Shown piece after piece: positions 1 to 8,082 of a DNA stretch of 64,000 bases. Source of the DNA: Sva-07 sp963717385 (GTDB lineage Bacteria > Actinomycetota > Acidimicrobiia > Acidimicrobiales > Ilumatobacteraceae); NCBI GenBank assembly GCA_963717385.1, contig CAVQWE010000018.1, forward strand, positions 116,070-180,069. The letters are read 5' to 3'. Position numbers and translations under genes: made by a program. The number at the start of each line of letters is the position of its first letter. Within the stretch, counting starts at the first letter, position 1. The notes under the pieces are model-generated. The model did not search any database and was not told the DNA's origin. It saw only the letters and a list, made by a program, of their open reading frames with translations.

Positions 1-1
1 C

Positions 2-1195
2 ACCAAGGAGGCCGCGATCGAAGCTGCCCTCGGGTTGTCGGGCGCCGAGTTCTGGATCGTCGGTGGGCTCATCATCGGCGGCTCGGTGTTGACCGTTGCC
101 TACACGACTCGGCTCCTCATCGGCATGTTCGGTGCCAGCGAGCCGATGCCGGATCGCGAGGTTGCCCCGCGCCGCCCAGCCATGTCGGCACCCGAGTCGA
201 TCCTCGCCGCTGCGTCGTTGCTCGGCTTCGTCGCGCTCGGCTGGGTCACCGGGGTGGTCCGGCCGGCCGTGATCACCATCGATCCCAAAGCCGAGGTCTA
301 CTCGCTCTTGCGTTGGCCGGGCCTGACTGATGCGTTCATCACCAGCCTGGTGATCGTGGCGTTCGGCCTGCTGATCGGTGCGCTGCTGGCGCGGCGACAC
401 GTCGTCAGCGGGCCTGCCGCGCGCGGTGCTGCGAACGTCGACTGGATGATCGACGGCGTCGGCCGGCTCGCCAGGCAGATCGCCGGCCGAGTGCAACACG
501 GCTCACTCCCGCTGTACCTGGCGACGACCGTGCTGGTGGTGTGCATCGCCGCCGTGCCATTCGTCGGCGAGATCGATCCCGACACCCTCTACTGGTGGGA
601 CAACCTGGCCGAGGCGGTGCTCGTGTTGATGATCGTGGCCGCAGCGATCTTGGCGACGTTGGTGTCGTCGCGGCTGGGCGCTGCGCTCGTCCTCGGCGCT
701 GTCGGCTTCAGCGTGGCGGGCCTGTTCGTTGCGTACGGCGCGCCCGATCTCGTGTTGACCCAGTTGCTGGTCGAGACCGTGATCGTCGTCGGATTCGTGG
801 TCGGCCTCGGTCGACTCGCCACGAAGTTCCCCACCCCGACTCGCCTCTGGCTCACCGGTCGACTCGTGATCGCCGGCGCGATGGGCAGCGCCGTTGCGGT
901 GGCGTTGGCCGGAAGCGCAGGCAACCCGGTCGGCACCGCTCCGGTACGCGAACTCGCCGTGACTGCGCAGACCGAGGGTGGTGGCAAGAACGTCGTCAAC
1001 GTGATCCTGACCGACACCCGCGCACTCGACACCTTTGGCGAGGTGATCGTGCTGATGGTGGTCGCCGTGGGCATCTTGACCCTGAGCACCAAGCGCGGTC
1101 GGACACGTCCGACCGCTTCGAAGGTTGCATCCCCGTCCGATCCGAGTCCTGCGCCCGACAGCCTGGTCGCCGACGTCGACGAGGTCGCACGATGA
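2..1195 (+). CDS. mrpA: Mrp Na+/H+ antiporter subunit A (5' end outside window)
   Basis: This is the large subunit of the seven-subunit Mrp (Mnh) sodium/proton antiporter of the cytoplasmic membrane, which exports Na+ in exchange for H+. The frame is open from base 2, so the TTG at 35 is not the start; about 397 codons of a protein normally near 900-1000 residues are present. The part seen is the C-terminal region: a chain of hydrophobic helices, the DUF4040/MbhD-like block (DLVLTQLLVETVIVVGF, encoded near 740-800) and the MbhE-like end (VVNVILTDTRALDTFGE, near 990-1045). The last ~35 residues are hydrophilic. The stop overlaps the mrpB start (ATGA), the pattern repeated through the operon, so the genes are probably translationally coupled. 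Identity rests on these blocks plus the mrpB-G order, and is secure. Confidence 0.93.
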   Translation, partial: TKEAAIEAALGLSGAEFWIVGGLIIGGSVLTVAYTTRLLIGMFGASEPMPDREVAPRRPAMSAPESILAAASLLGFVALGWVTGVVRPAVITIDPKAEVYSLLRWPGLTDAFITSLVIVAFGLLIGALLARRHVVSGPAARGAANVDWMIDGVGRLARQIAGRVQHGSLPLYLATTVLVVCIAAVPFVGEIDPDTLYWWDNLAEAVLVLMIVAAAILATLVSSRLGAALVLGAVGFSVAGLFVAYGAPDLVLTQLLVETVIVVGFVVGLGRLATKFPTPTRLWLTGRLVIAGAMGSAVAVALAGSAGNPVGTAPVRELAVTAQTEGGGKNVVNVILTDTRALDTFGEVIVLMVVAVGILTLSTKRGRTRPTASKVASPSDPSPAPDSLVADVDEVAR

Positions 1196-1683
1196 TCGCT
1201 CGCACCTCGCCGATCGTGTCGCTCGCTGTTCGGGCCGTCACGCCGATTGCACTCCTGGTCGCGGCGTATGTCCTGTTCGCTGGTCACAACCAGCCGGGTG
1301 GTGGGTTCGCCGCTGGTCTGATGCTGGGCGCAATCATCGTGCTGCGCACGGTCGCCGGACTGCAACAACCGCGGTACGCCACCGTGTGGTTGTCGGTCGG
1401 CGGAGTGATCGCCGGTCTGGTTGCGATCGCGCCGATGCTGTGGGGCGAGCCGCTCCTCGACCAGGTGGTCGTCACGTGGGACGTCCCACTGCTGGGCACG
1501 GTGAAGACCGGTTCTGCCCTGGTGTTCGACCTCGGTGTGGTCGCGATCGTGGTCGGGTTGGTCATTGCCCTGCTCGACGGTCTCGACGCCACATCGCTGG
1601 TCGACAGCGGCCGTAGCCCCGCTCCGGCGAGCGTCCGCTCAGGCGACACCGCATCTCCCGACGACCAGGCGGCGCCCACATGA
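1192..1683 (+). CDS. mrpB: Mrp Na+/H+ antiporter subunit B
   Basis: MrpB is a small integral-membrane subunit needed for assembly and activity of the Mrp antiporter. The 163-residue protein has the MnhB domain: TM helices with the family motif FAGHNQPGGGFAAGL near residues 25-40, then a helix with IIVLRTVAGLQQ. A hydrophilic Ser/Pro-rich tail of about 25 residues follows the last helix. The ATG at 1192 overlaps the mrpA stop by four bases, and the gene's own stop overlaps the mrpC ATG at 1680. Length is normal for the family and nothing is missing. Confidence 0.93.
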   Translation: MIARTSPIVSLAVRAVTPIALLVAAYVLFAGHNQPGGGFAAGLMLGAIIVLRTVAGLQQPRYATVWLSVGGVIAGLVAIAPMLWGEPLLDQVVVTWDVPLLGTVKTGSALVFDLGVVAIVVGLVIALLDGLDATSLVDSGRSPAPASVRSGDTASPDDQAAPT

Positions 1684-2102
1684 GCATCGCCATGATCTTC
1701 GCCGTTGCCGGGTTGGTCGCTGCCGGCACCTTCCTGGTCACGTCGCGCTCACTCAGCCGCATCGTGCTCGGCTTCGCCCTGCTCGGTCATGCCGCGGTGC
1801 TCGCACTCCTGGCAGCGGGCGGTCGTGCGGGCTCACCGCCGATCGTCGACGGTGAGCCGCTGAGCGACGTGTCCAATCCGCTCCCGCAAGCGTTGTCGCT
1901 GACTGCGATCGTCATCTCGTTCGGGCTCACGCTGTTCGTGTTGGCGCTGGCCCGCCGGCAGCAGATGCTCACCGGCGACGACCTGGTCGAAGACGACGTC
2001 GAGGACCGGCGTATCGCAACCACGCACGACGACCCAGCGGAATCGGTCGACGAGACCCGCCAGCTCGAGACGTTGCACGACAACGCGGAGGACGGGTCGT
2101 GA
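1680..2102 (+). CDS. mrpC: Mrp Na+/H+ antiporter subunit C
   Basis: MrpC is the NuoK-like subunit of the antiporter, homologous to a small subunit of respiratory complex I. The protein has 140 residues. Three hydrophobic helices are visible: residues 3-20, about 28-45 (IVLGFALLGHAAVLALL) and about 72-92 after the conserved NPLPQALSLTAIVISF segment. Beyond residue 95 there is an acidic, Asp/Glu-rich tail of about 45 residues that typical MrpC proteins (around 110-120 residues) have shorter or lack. It starts in an ATGA overlap with mrpB and ends in a GTGA overlap with mrpD. Confidence 0.92.
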   Translation: MSIAMIFAVAGLVAAGTFLVTSRSLSRIVLGFALLGHAAVLALLAAGGRAGSPPIVDGEPLSDVSNPLPQALSLTAIVISFGLTLFVLALARRQQMLTGDDLVEDDVEDRRIATTHDDPAESVDETRQLETLHDNAEDGS

Positions 2103-3601
2103 GCGCGGTGATCGGGTTGTGCGTGGCGCTGCCACTGCTCGCCTCGGCGTTGGTGCTCGGCGTTCGCCGAATTGCCAAGCTTCGCGACGTCCTCACGGTG
2201 TCGACGATGACGGCGGTCACCGCATTGTCGGCAGTGTTGCTGGCCGAGGTCGACCGCAACGGCACGGTGGTCCTGCGGGTCGGCGACTGGGCTCCCGATC
2301 TCGGCATCGTCTTGGTCGCGGACTTGTTTGCTGCGCTGATCCTGCTGGTTGCTTCGGCGACCATCCTCGTGGTCGAGTTGTTCGCCATCGGCCAGCGGCG
2401 CACACCAGCTGGTGCCGATCCGGCGGTGGTCAGCCCGATCCTGCTCGTGCTCGCCGGTGGCGTGAGTCTGGCGATCCTCACCGGCGACCTCTTCACATTG
2501 TTCGTGGCGTTCGAGCTGATCCTCGTGGCCAGCTATGTGCTGCTCACCCACCAGGGCCACGAGTCGCAGGTCCGTTCCGGCATGACCTACGTGGTCATCA
2601 ACCTGTTCGCTTCGACGCTGTTCCTGTTCGGCGTCGCCATCGTCTACTCGGCCACCGGCACGGTCAACATGGCGCTCCTTGCCGACCGCATCCCCGAACT
2701 GCCCGCTGCCACCCAGGTCGGTATCGGGCTGTGGTTCCTCATCGTGTTCGGTACCAAGGCCGCCATCTTCCCGCTGTTCTCGTGGCTGCCCGACAGCTAT
2801 CCGACGGCGCCGACCACCATCACTGCGGTGTTCGCCGGGCTGCTCACCAAGATCGGCGTCTACGTCCTCATCCGGTTCTTCACGCTGATGGACCTCGACC
2901 AGCTCGGACCGTTGCTGCTGGTGATCGCCGGGTTCACGATGATCGTCGGCGTCGCCGGCGCTCTCGCGCAGAACGATGTCAAGCGCATCTTGTCGTTCCA
3001 CGTGGTCAGCCAGATCGGCTACATGATCATGGGTCTCGGGCTGTTCACGGTGGCCGGTGTTGCCGGCGCCGTGCTGTTCCTGATCCACCAGATCCCCGTC
3101 AAGACCGTGATGTTCCTGGCCGGAGGGTTGATCGAGGACGATCAGGGCACGTCGGCACTGAAGAAGGTCGGTGGTCTGGCCACGAGCAAGCCGGTGATCG
3201 CCGTGTTGTTCGCGCTGCCCGCGCTCAGCCTCGCTGGTCTGCCGCCGTTCTCGGGTTTCATCGCCAAGCTCGCGCTGGTCGACGCCGGGATGGCATCGGG
3301 CGCCTATGTGATCGTGGCGGTCTCGCTGGTCGGATCGATCCTGACCCTGTTGTCGATGACCAAGATCTGGCTCGGAGCATTCTGGGGTGAGGTCACCCCG
3401 TCGGCGGTTCCGGCGTCGAGTCGCCGCTCGGTCACGGTGATGCAGACCGCCGCAGGTGTGGCTGTGGCCGGAACCATCGCCATCGCCGTGTTGGCCGGTC
3501 CGCTGTGGCGAATGAGCGAGCAGGTCGCCACCGATCTCCTCGACCGCACCCCGTACATCACCGACGTGCTCGGTGAGCCTGTCGACGAGGTGGCCGACTG
3601 A
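2099..3601 (+). CDS. mrpD: Mrp Na+/H+ antiporter subunit D
   Basis: MrpD is one of the two large proton-translocating subunits, related to NuoM/NuoN of complex I. The 500-residue protein is mostly transmembrane and contains the Proton_antipo_M domain. Conserved features include the early acidic helix LFTLFVAFELILVASY (Glu in mid-helix, near residue 140), the Lys/Pro segment FGTKAAIFPLFSWLPDSYP near residue 218, and the following APTTITAVFAGLLTKIGVY. A Lys/His stretch (NDVKRILSFHVVSQIGYM) follows near residue 297. The start is the GTG at 2099, overlapping the mrpC stop. The stop codon shares one base with the mrpE ATG. Confidence 0.94.
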   Translation: MSAVIGLCVALPLLASALVLGVRRIAKLRDVLTVSTMTAVTALSAVLLAEVDRNGTVVLRVGDWAPDLGIVLVADLFAALILLVASATILVVELFAIGQRRTPAGADPAVVSPILLVLAGGVSLAILTGDLFTLFVAFELILVASYVLLTHQGHESQVRSGMTYVVINLFASTLFLFGVAIVYSATGTVNMALLADRIPELPAATQVGIGLWFLIVFGTKAAIFPLFSWLPDSYPTAPTTITAVFAGLLTKIGVYVLIRFFTLMDLDQLGPLLLVIAGFTMIVGVAGALAQNDVKRILSFHVVSQIGYMIMGLGLFTVAGVAGAVLFLIHQIPVKTVMFLAGGLIEDDQGTSALKKVGGLATSKPVIAVLFALPALSLAGLPPFSGFIAKLALVDAGMASGAYVIVAVSLVGSILTLLSMTKIWLGAFWGEVTPSAVPASSRRSVTVMQTAAGVAVAGTIAIAVLAGPLWRMSEQVATDLLDRTPYITDVLGEPVDEVAD

Positions 3602-4155
3602 TGGCTGCCACCGTCTCTCGACCCTCGTGGACGTCGTCGGCGCGGATGACGCTTCGTGCGCTGGTCACCCCGCGTCGCCTGCTCACCATCGCCTTGCTCG
3701 TCATGGCCTGGTGTGCGCTCTGGGGGTCGGTGTCGGCCGCCAACATCTTGTCGGGCACGCTCATTGCTGTCGCGGCAACGATCTTCTCCGGCGTCGATCG
3801 CAACACCGGCGGTCTGCACCTGGTCCCGTTGTTGCATTTCGTGTGGCTCGTGGGCGTCGACCTCGTCGTGTCGACGGTGTCGGTCGCCTGGGAGATCCTC
3901 ACGCCGACCGACTACACCGACGAGGCCATCATCGCCGTCGACACCAACGTCGAGTCACGCTCGCACTTCTTGATGTTGGTGGTGGCGATCACGGTCACGC
4001 CTGGCACCGCGGTGATCGACAGTGATGGCGACACCGGTCGGCTGTACCTGCATCTCCTCCATGCCGAGAAGGCACCGGAGATCGAACGGCACGTGCGTCA
4101 CCTTGCCGAACTCGCCTGTCGAGCGCTGCCCGTGAAGGAGGAGGCTGCATCATGA
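3601..4155 (+). CDS. mrpE: Mrp Na+/H+ antiporter subunit E
   Basis: MrpE is an accessory membrane subunit of the antiporter. The 184-residue protein has a basic N-terminus and two or three TM segments (about residues 25-45, 47-60 and 76-92). A soluble C-terminal domain follows with the MNHE-family pattern VAITVTPGTAVIDSDGDTGR near residues 130-150. It sits between mrpD and mrpF with one- and four-base overlaps. A GAAGGAGGAGG-like purine stretch just before 4152 is the mrpF ribosome-binding site. Length matches the family (about 160-190). Confidence 0.92.
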   Translation: MAATVSRPSWTSSARMTLRALVTPRRLLTIALLVMAWCALWGSVSAANILSGTLIAVAATIFSGVDRNTGGLHLVPLLHFVWLVGVDLVVSTVSVAWEILTPTDYTDEAIIAVDTNVESRSHFLMLVVAITVTPGTAVIDSDGDTGRLYLHLLHAEKAPEIERHVRHLAELACRALPVKEEAAS

Positions 4156-4409
4156 TCGCCGACATTGCCGTTGGAATCTTCCTGCTCGCTGGAATCCTGG
4201 CGGGCATCCGTTTGGTGCGAGGCCCGTCGCTTGCCGACCGGGTGATCTCGCTCGACGCTGCACTCGTGGCGCTGATGGGTGCCATCGGTACCAGGGTCGC
4301 TGAGACCGGCAACACGTTGTACATCGGTGTGCTCGTGGTGATCGCGATCGTGGCGTTCACGGCCACCGTCGCGCTCAGCCGCTTCATCGAAACGACCGGT
4401 CGGCCATGA
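4152..4409 (+). CDS. mrpF: Mrp Na+/H+ antiporter subunit F
   Basis: MrpF is a small three-helix subunit of the antiporter (85 residues here, normal size). Visible markers are the first helix, the conserved loop GIRLVRGPSLADRVISLD with the Arg-Gly-Pro and Ala-Asp-Arg elements (residues about 18-35), and the hydrophobic C-terminal helices. The start overlaps the mrpE stop by four bases, and the stop overlaps the mrpG ATG at 4406. Confidence 0.92.
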   Translation: MIADIAVGIFLLAGILAGIRLVRGPSLADRVISLDAALVALMGAIGTRVAETGNTLYIGVLVVIAIVAFTATVALSRFIETTGRP

Positions 4410-4786
4410 ACGTCATCTCCTCGGTGTTCATCCTGCTCGGTGCGTTCGTCGCGCTGCTCGCCGGAATTGGGTTGCTCACGTTCACCACCCCGTATGCCCG
4501 GTTCCACGCCGCCGGAAAGGCGAGTCCGATTGCGTTCCTCCTCGTCGCGATCGGTGCGGGGATCGAGGTGGGCGCCAAGGGTGCCGCCGAGTTGGCGATC
4601 GTTGCTGCTGCACTGCTCCTCACCTTGCCGGCGAGCACGCACTTGCTGTTCCGCGCCACCCACCGCACCACGGTGTCAGAGCACCTGCGCATCGACGAAC
4701 TGGCGGCGGCCGAACGTGAGCTCGCCGACTCCAACGCCCGCATCGGCGAAGAAACCAACGGGGATGCCGGTGGCGGCGAGAGGTGA
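4406..4786 (+). CDS. mrpG: Mrp Na+/H+ antiporter subunit G
   Basis: MrpG is the last structural subunit of the antiporter. Three TM helices span residues 1-95, including the family pattern GIGLLTFTTPYARFHAAGKA near residue 20 and a poly-hydrophobic third helix ending in LLLTLPASTHLLFRAT. The C-terminal ~40 residues are charged and Glu-rich. This is the final gene of the mrpABCDEFG operon, followed by 70 bases and then an independently promoted regulator gene. Confidence 0.92.
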   Translation: MNVISSVFILLGAFVALLAGIGLLTFTTPYARFHAAGKASPIAFLLVAIGAGIEVGAKGAAELAIVAAALLLTLPASTHLLFRATHRTTVSEHLRIDELAAAERELADSNARIGEETNGDAGGGER

Positions 4787-4844
4787 CCAGTCCGCGGCCA
4801 CTCGGACCAAAAAGAACCTCGGGCAACAGGTGTCTTCGAATACC

Positions 4845-4850
4845 TATGAT
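4845..4850 (+). promoter_or_regulatory. -10 element of a leaderless promoter
   Basis: TATGAT (one mismatch to TATAAT) ends six bases before the GTG at 4857, so transcription should begin at or within a base of the start codon. No Shine-Dalgarno sequence precedes that GTG. The same arrangement recurs at several other genes in this window. Confidence 0.5.
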
Positions 4851-4856
4851 GTGCAT

Positions 4857-5156
4857 GTGACGTTGATCGAGCCGAAACCCGACTTGCCGTCGTGGACGTT
4901 TCTGACCAACCACGCTCACGTGATGGTGGCGCTCAGTCGCGACCCCGATCTGCGGCAACGCGATCTCAGTTACGTCGTCGGCATCACACCGGGCGCCGTG
5001 CAGCGCATCCTCGACGATCTCGAGCGGGCCGGCTATTTGCGGCGTGAGAAGGTCGGCCGTCGCAACCACTACGAGATCATCGATCGCACGCCGTTGCGCC
5101 ACCCCCTCGAGGGTCAGCACACCGTCGGCGAACTGCTCGACATGCTCCACGACTGA
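4857..5156 (+). CDS. Small winged-helix transcriptional regulator
   Basis: This is a roughly 99-residue DNA-binding protein with a single winged-helix domain. Helices and wing can be read along the chain: WTFLTNHAHVMVAL, then DLRQRDLSYVVGITPGAVQR (recognition region, about residues 34-53), ILDDLERAGYLRREKVGRRN (wing), ending in HTVGELLDMLHD. This is the MarR/ArsR-like layout of small actinobacterial regulators. An in-frame GTG at 4851 is possible, but the -10 element at 4845-4850 places transcription start on the GTG at 4857. It follows the mrp operon in the same direction and is backed by a hairpin. Control of mrp is possible, but nothing in the sequence proves it. Confidence 0.75.
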   Translation: MTLIEPKPDLPSWTFLTNHAHVMVALSRDPDLRQRDLSYVVGITPGAVQRILDDLERAGYLRREKVGRRNHYEIIDRTPLRHPLEGQHTVGELLDMLHD

Positions 5157-5178
5157 CGCGCCGGGCGAGAAAGGCGAG

Positions 5179-5198
5179 CCGTCGTCTGTAGACGACGG
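5179..5198 (+). terminator. Hairpin after the winged-helix gene
   Basis: CCGTCGTCT and AGACGACGG form a perfect 9-bp inverted repeat with a 2-base centre, 22 bases after the regulator's stop. There is no U-tract, as is common for actinobacterial terminators. Confidence 0.45.
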
Positions 5199-5428
5199 GT
5201 GATCCCGACCTGGTCAAGGGTCTGGCCTCCATGGCGGGCGTCGATGCCGTGGAGTTCGACGAGCAGGGCCGTCTGCCTCGAGAACAGATCGAGCAGTTCC
5301 AGCGAGGGCTGTCGAACACCGTTGGCGACGTCGCCCACATCGCCCGGGCGGTCGAGCACGTCGTCTCCCAGCCGATCGAGCTGAACATCGAAGAACTGGT
5401 CATCCGCCCTCAGAAGAGCATGTTCCGA
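5192..5428 (+). pseudogene. C-terminal remnant of a short-chain dehydrogenase (SDR)
   Basis: The frame opening after the stop at 5189 reads DPDLVKGLASMAGVDAVEF, then DVAHIARAVEHVVSQP and LNIEELVIRP. The last two match the end of classical SDR oxidoreductases (usually D-I-A-x-A-V...V-x-Q-P...N-I-N-E-x-L-I-R-P-T). Nothing upstream encodes the Rossmann fold, the TGxxxGIG motif or the YxxxK active site, so only about the last 75 residues survive. The frame runs on to 5512 against the end of the minus-strand gene. It cannot be a functional enzyme. Similarity was judged by eye. Confidence 0.6.
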
Positions 5429-5430
5429 AC

Positions 5431-5880
5431 TCAGCGCTGTGTGCTCTCGAAGTACTTCTTCTGCGATGACAGGAACGCCTTGCCCATGTTCTTCGAGCCG
5501 AACGTTCGGTAGAGGAACCCCAGGACGCCGTTTGCCTGAACATCGCTGACGACGCAGTGGAATTGCACGCCACGCGGGCTCGACGACGTGTAGGTCTCCT
5601 CGAAGTGGGACCTGCCCGTGACCTTCGTGGTCTCGTAGACCTCATCGAATCGCACGATGACCTCGTCGTCGCCGATGGTGCACTCGATGTTGTGCCGCTT
5701 CATCACGCCTTCGTTGGTTCGGATGGTGACGAAGTCGACACCCTGCTCGAGGAGTTCCGCTTCGGTGATTCCCGGCATCGATCGCACCACACCCACGAAG
5801 TGCTCACCGAGGTCAGCGACTGAGGCCTTGACGGACTGAAGGTCGCAGTCGATGTGGATCGTTCCATCGGACCAGGGCAT
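5431..5880 (-). CDS. SRPBCC/START-like hypothetical protein
   Basis: The 149-residue soluble protein has alternating strands, a long final helix (GFLYRTFGSKNMGKAFLSSQ) and the size expected of the SRPBCC (polyketide cyclase/START) helix-grip fold, which binds hydrophobic ligands. Early residues read MPWSDGTIHIDCDL, and the middle is rich in short beta-like segments (KHNIECTIGDDEVIVRFDEV-type spacing). There is no signal peptide and no catalytic motif. It is convergent with the SDR remnant and upstream of nothing in its own direction. The fold assignment is a guess from length and pattern; the gene itself looks real. Confidence 0.65.
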   Translation of the reverse strand: MPWSDGTIHIDCDLQSVKASVADLGEHFVGVVRSMPGITEAELLEQGVDFVTIRTNEGVMKRHNIECTIGDDEVIVRFDEVYETTKVTGRSHFEETYTSSSPRGVQFHCVVSDVQANGVLGFLYRTFGSKNMGKAFLSSQKKYFESTQR

Positions 5881-5934
5881 GCAGCGACCCTAGTCGTCGC
5901 CGGAACTCGGGTCGGTGTGCGTCGTCAGCTGCAG

Positions 5935-7200
5935 TCATGAGGTGGTTCGGTTGACGACCACGTCGCCGTTCTGGATCACATGGGACAGCGCGGTGTCGTG
6001 TCGAGCGAAGGCTGCGATGTCGTCGATGGGGTCGACGTTGGAGATCACGACATCGCCGAAGGCGCCTGGGCGCAGCACCCCGATTCGACCCTCGAGGTGA
6101 CAGAGTCGTGCGTTCACGGTCCACATCGACTGAAGCACGTCGACGGCGGGTTGCACTTGGGCGCGGATGGCGAGTTCGTCGTTCTGCCGGATCTGCGTCT
6201 CGCCGATGAGGTCGGTGCCGAACCCGAGCGTGACGCCGGCGCGGTGGGTTCGTTCGAGCGACTCCAGCCCGGAGTCGAGCACGACGGAGTTCTTGGCGAG
6301 GTTGGCCTCCGGGAGGCCGAGTTGCCGGCCGATGTCGTGCATGGCCTGATACGTGACGAGCGTCGGGACGACGACGGCGCCTGCCTCAGCGATCAGCGCC
6401 GCTGTCTGGTCGTCCATGAGGTTGCCGTGTTCGATGCAGTGGACCCCTGCGTCGACGGCCATTGCAATCGCCTCGGACGTGTACGCATGGGCGGAGACGT
6501 AGGTGCCGCGGTGCTGGGCTTCGGTGACGATGATGCGGATCTCTTCACTGGTGTACTGCACGCTCTCGAGCGGGTCGGCGGGCGATGCCACCCCGCCCGA
6601 CACGTGGATCTTGATGAAGTCGCTTCCGTCGCGAAGCAGGTGGCGGGCCGCCTTGCGCACGGCGTCGGGCCCGTCGGCGACGATCGACATCACGCTCGAG
6701 TCGAGCACGCAGCCGCAGCTCGCCACCTCGATCTCACCTGAACGGATGTCGCCGTGCCCCCCGGTCTGGGTGAGCATCCGACCCGCACGGACGATTCTCG
6801 GACCTCGCGCGTGTCCGTCAGCGATGGCGCGCATCAGGCCGTTGACATCACCGCCGAGATCCCGAACGGTGGTGAACCCGCGCTCGACGGTGTTCGCCGC
6901 GAGCCGAGCCATGTTGATGCCGAACTGCACCTCTGACCATTGCACGAGCGAGCGGAAGTCGAGCGTGGCGAGCCGGAAGTGGACATGTCCGTCGATCAGT
7001 CCCGGCAGGACGAAGCGGCCGCCGGCGTCGATGTCGACGTCGGCGTCACCGTCGTAGGAGTCGGGGAGATCCACGATGATGCCGTCCTCGATGACGACGA
7101 CCTGGCCCTCGGTGTACGTCATCGTCGCAGTGTCGAGCACGGTGCCGTTCCTGATGACCGTGCGGTTCGACTGGTTGGGGGTCACGCGGGGCTCGCTCAT
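5935..7200 (-). CDS. Metal-dependent amidohydrolase
   Basis: This cytoplasmic hydrolase of the amidohydrolase superfamily (imidazolonepropionase/Xaa-Pro dipeptidase-like branch) has 421 residues. The metal-ligand pattern is complete by eye: HxH in GLIDGHVHF (about residue 72), a likely carboxylated Lys in FIKIHVSGG (about 196), His in YVSAHAYTSEA (about 230), His in CIEHGNLMD (about 251) and the catalytic Asp in LGFGTDLIG (about 326). A good ribosome-binding site (AAGGAAAG) precedes the ATG at 7200. A TetR-family gene lies 18 bases upstream in the convergent-free direction (7219-7881) and may be co-transcribed with it. The substrate cannot be read from sequence. Confidence 0.88.
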   Translation of the reverse strand: MSEPRVTPNQSNRTVIRNGTVLDTATMTYTEGQVVVIEDGIIVDLPDSYDGDADVDIDAGGRFVLPGLIDGHVHFRLATLDFRSLVQWSEVQFGINMARLAANTVERGFTTVRDLGGDVNGLMRAIADGHARGPRIVRAGRMLTQTGGHGDIRSGEIEVASCGCVLDSSVMSIVADGPDAVRKAARHLLRDGSDFIKIHVSGGVASPADPLESVQYTSEEIRIIVTEAQHRGTYVSAHAYTSEAIAMAVDAGVHCIEHGNLMDDQTAALIAEAGAVVVPTLVTYQAMHDIGRQLGLPEANLAKNSVVLDSGLESLERTHRAGVTLGFGTDLIGETQIRQNDELAIRAQVQPAVDVLQSMWTVNARLCHLEGRIGVLRPGAFGDVVISNVDPIDDIAAFARHDTALSHVIQNGDVVVNRTTS

Positions 7201-7218
7201 GTCGCTGCTTTCCTTCGT

Positions 7219-7881
7219 TCAGTTGGTCGTGCTGGTGGTGTGGGTCGTCTGGCTCGGCGTCAGGATGTTCAGCGTCGCCCGACAGAGCAGATCGAGTTCT
7301 TCCGCAGGATCGGGCTCGACGGACGCGAGTTGGCGTTGCACGACCATCCCATTCAGATGGGATCGGGCGAAGCGGCGTGCGGAGGCGACCTGCTCGATCG
7401 GGAGATCGAGATCGGCGAACGTGTCCAGCCACAGACGATCGAGTCGGGAACGGGCGCCATCGAACAACGGCGCAATTCGTGCGGTGACGTCCGCATCGAT
7501 GTTGGGGTCCGACGACACCGTGAACGCAGCCCGACAGACGGGTTGCTGATACGACTCCCACGTCGAGCACACCAAGGCGGTGACACGATCGGCGGGCGTC
7601 GCACGACGATCCACCGACATTGCGGCTTCGACCAGATCGTTCCACCCCCGCTCGACGACCGCGACCAGCAGGTCCGTCTTGGAGGCGAAGTGATACTGCA
7701 GTGCACCTGTCGACACACCTGCCCGTCGAGCGATCTCACCGAGGCCCGTGGATGGCCCGGTCTCGACGACGGCATCAGCGGTGGCCGCGAGAATGGCGGC
7801 GCAAGTCGAGGAGCGACGCTCCTGCTGGGTTCGTCGGGGTGGGTCGGCGTGGACCACGGCGGTTGGCTCGACCTGGGCCAT
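7219..7881 (-). CDS. TetR-family transcriptional regulator
   Basis: The roughly 220-residue repressor-type regulator has an N-terminal TetR helix-turn-helix: TCAAILAATADAVVETG, then GLGEIARRAGVSTGALQYHF (the diagnostic recognition helix with YHF), followed by KTDLLVAVVERGW. The C-terminal ligand-binding part is helical and ends in ILTPSQTTHTTSTTN. The reading frame is open far upstream, but the ATG at 7881 fits the TetR domain and lies 11 bases from a palindromic operator, so it is preferred. The regulator probably represses itself and the divergent hydrolase (now decayed), and may also control the downstream amidohydrolase. The ligand is unknown. Confidence 0.88.
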   Translation of the reverse strand: MAQVEPTAVVHADPPRRTQQERRSSTCAAILAATADAVVETGPSTGLGEIARRAGVSTGALQYHFASKTDLLVAVVERGWNDLVEAAMSVDRRATPADRVTALVCSTWESYQQPVCRAAFTVSSDPNIDADVTARIAPLFDGARSRLDRLWLDTFADLDLPIEQVASARRFARSHLNGMVVQRQLASVEPDPAEELDLLCRATLNILTPSQTTHTTSTTN

Positions 7882-7891
7882 GCTCGAAACA

Positions 7892-7911
7892 TACCATACG
7901 GGTGTATTGTA
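7892..7911. promoter_or_regulatory. Palindromic operator, probable TetR-family binding site
   Basis: TACcATACgggtGTATtGTA is a 20-bp palindrome (TAC-N-ATAC-N4-GTAT-N-GTA) lying just upstream of the TetR-type gene and between it and a divergent hydrolase remnant. Size, symmetry and position are typical of TetR-family operators. It overlaps the region where the regulator's own promoter must lie. Confidence 0.7.
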
Positions 7912-8082
7912 AATGGACGGTGCACCAGGAGTGCGAGCCGTCGATGGTCGGGCGAATCTCGTCCAGCTCACACCGCAGTCGATCGAGATCGTCGCGGCGC
8001 CGGAGGGCCCGTGTGCGCTCACGTTGATCGGCGTCGGCCCGAAGGACGTCCGACGACTGATCGATCTGATCGCCCCGACAGC

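Noticed and set aside
1787..3088. A 433-codon minus-strand frame across mrpC and mrpD
   Set aside because: Very rich in Asp, Glu, His, Gln and Arg with no domain; a mirror of the hydrophobic membrane genes on the plus strand.
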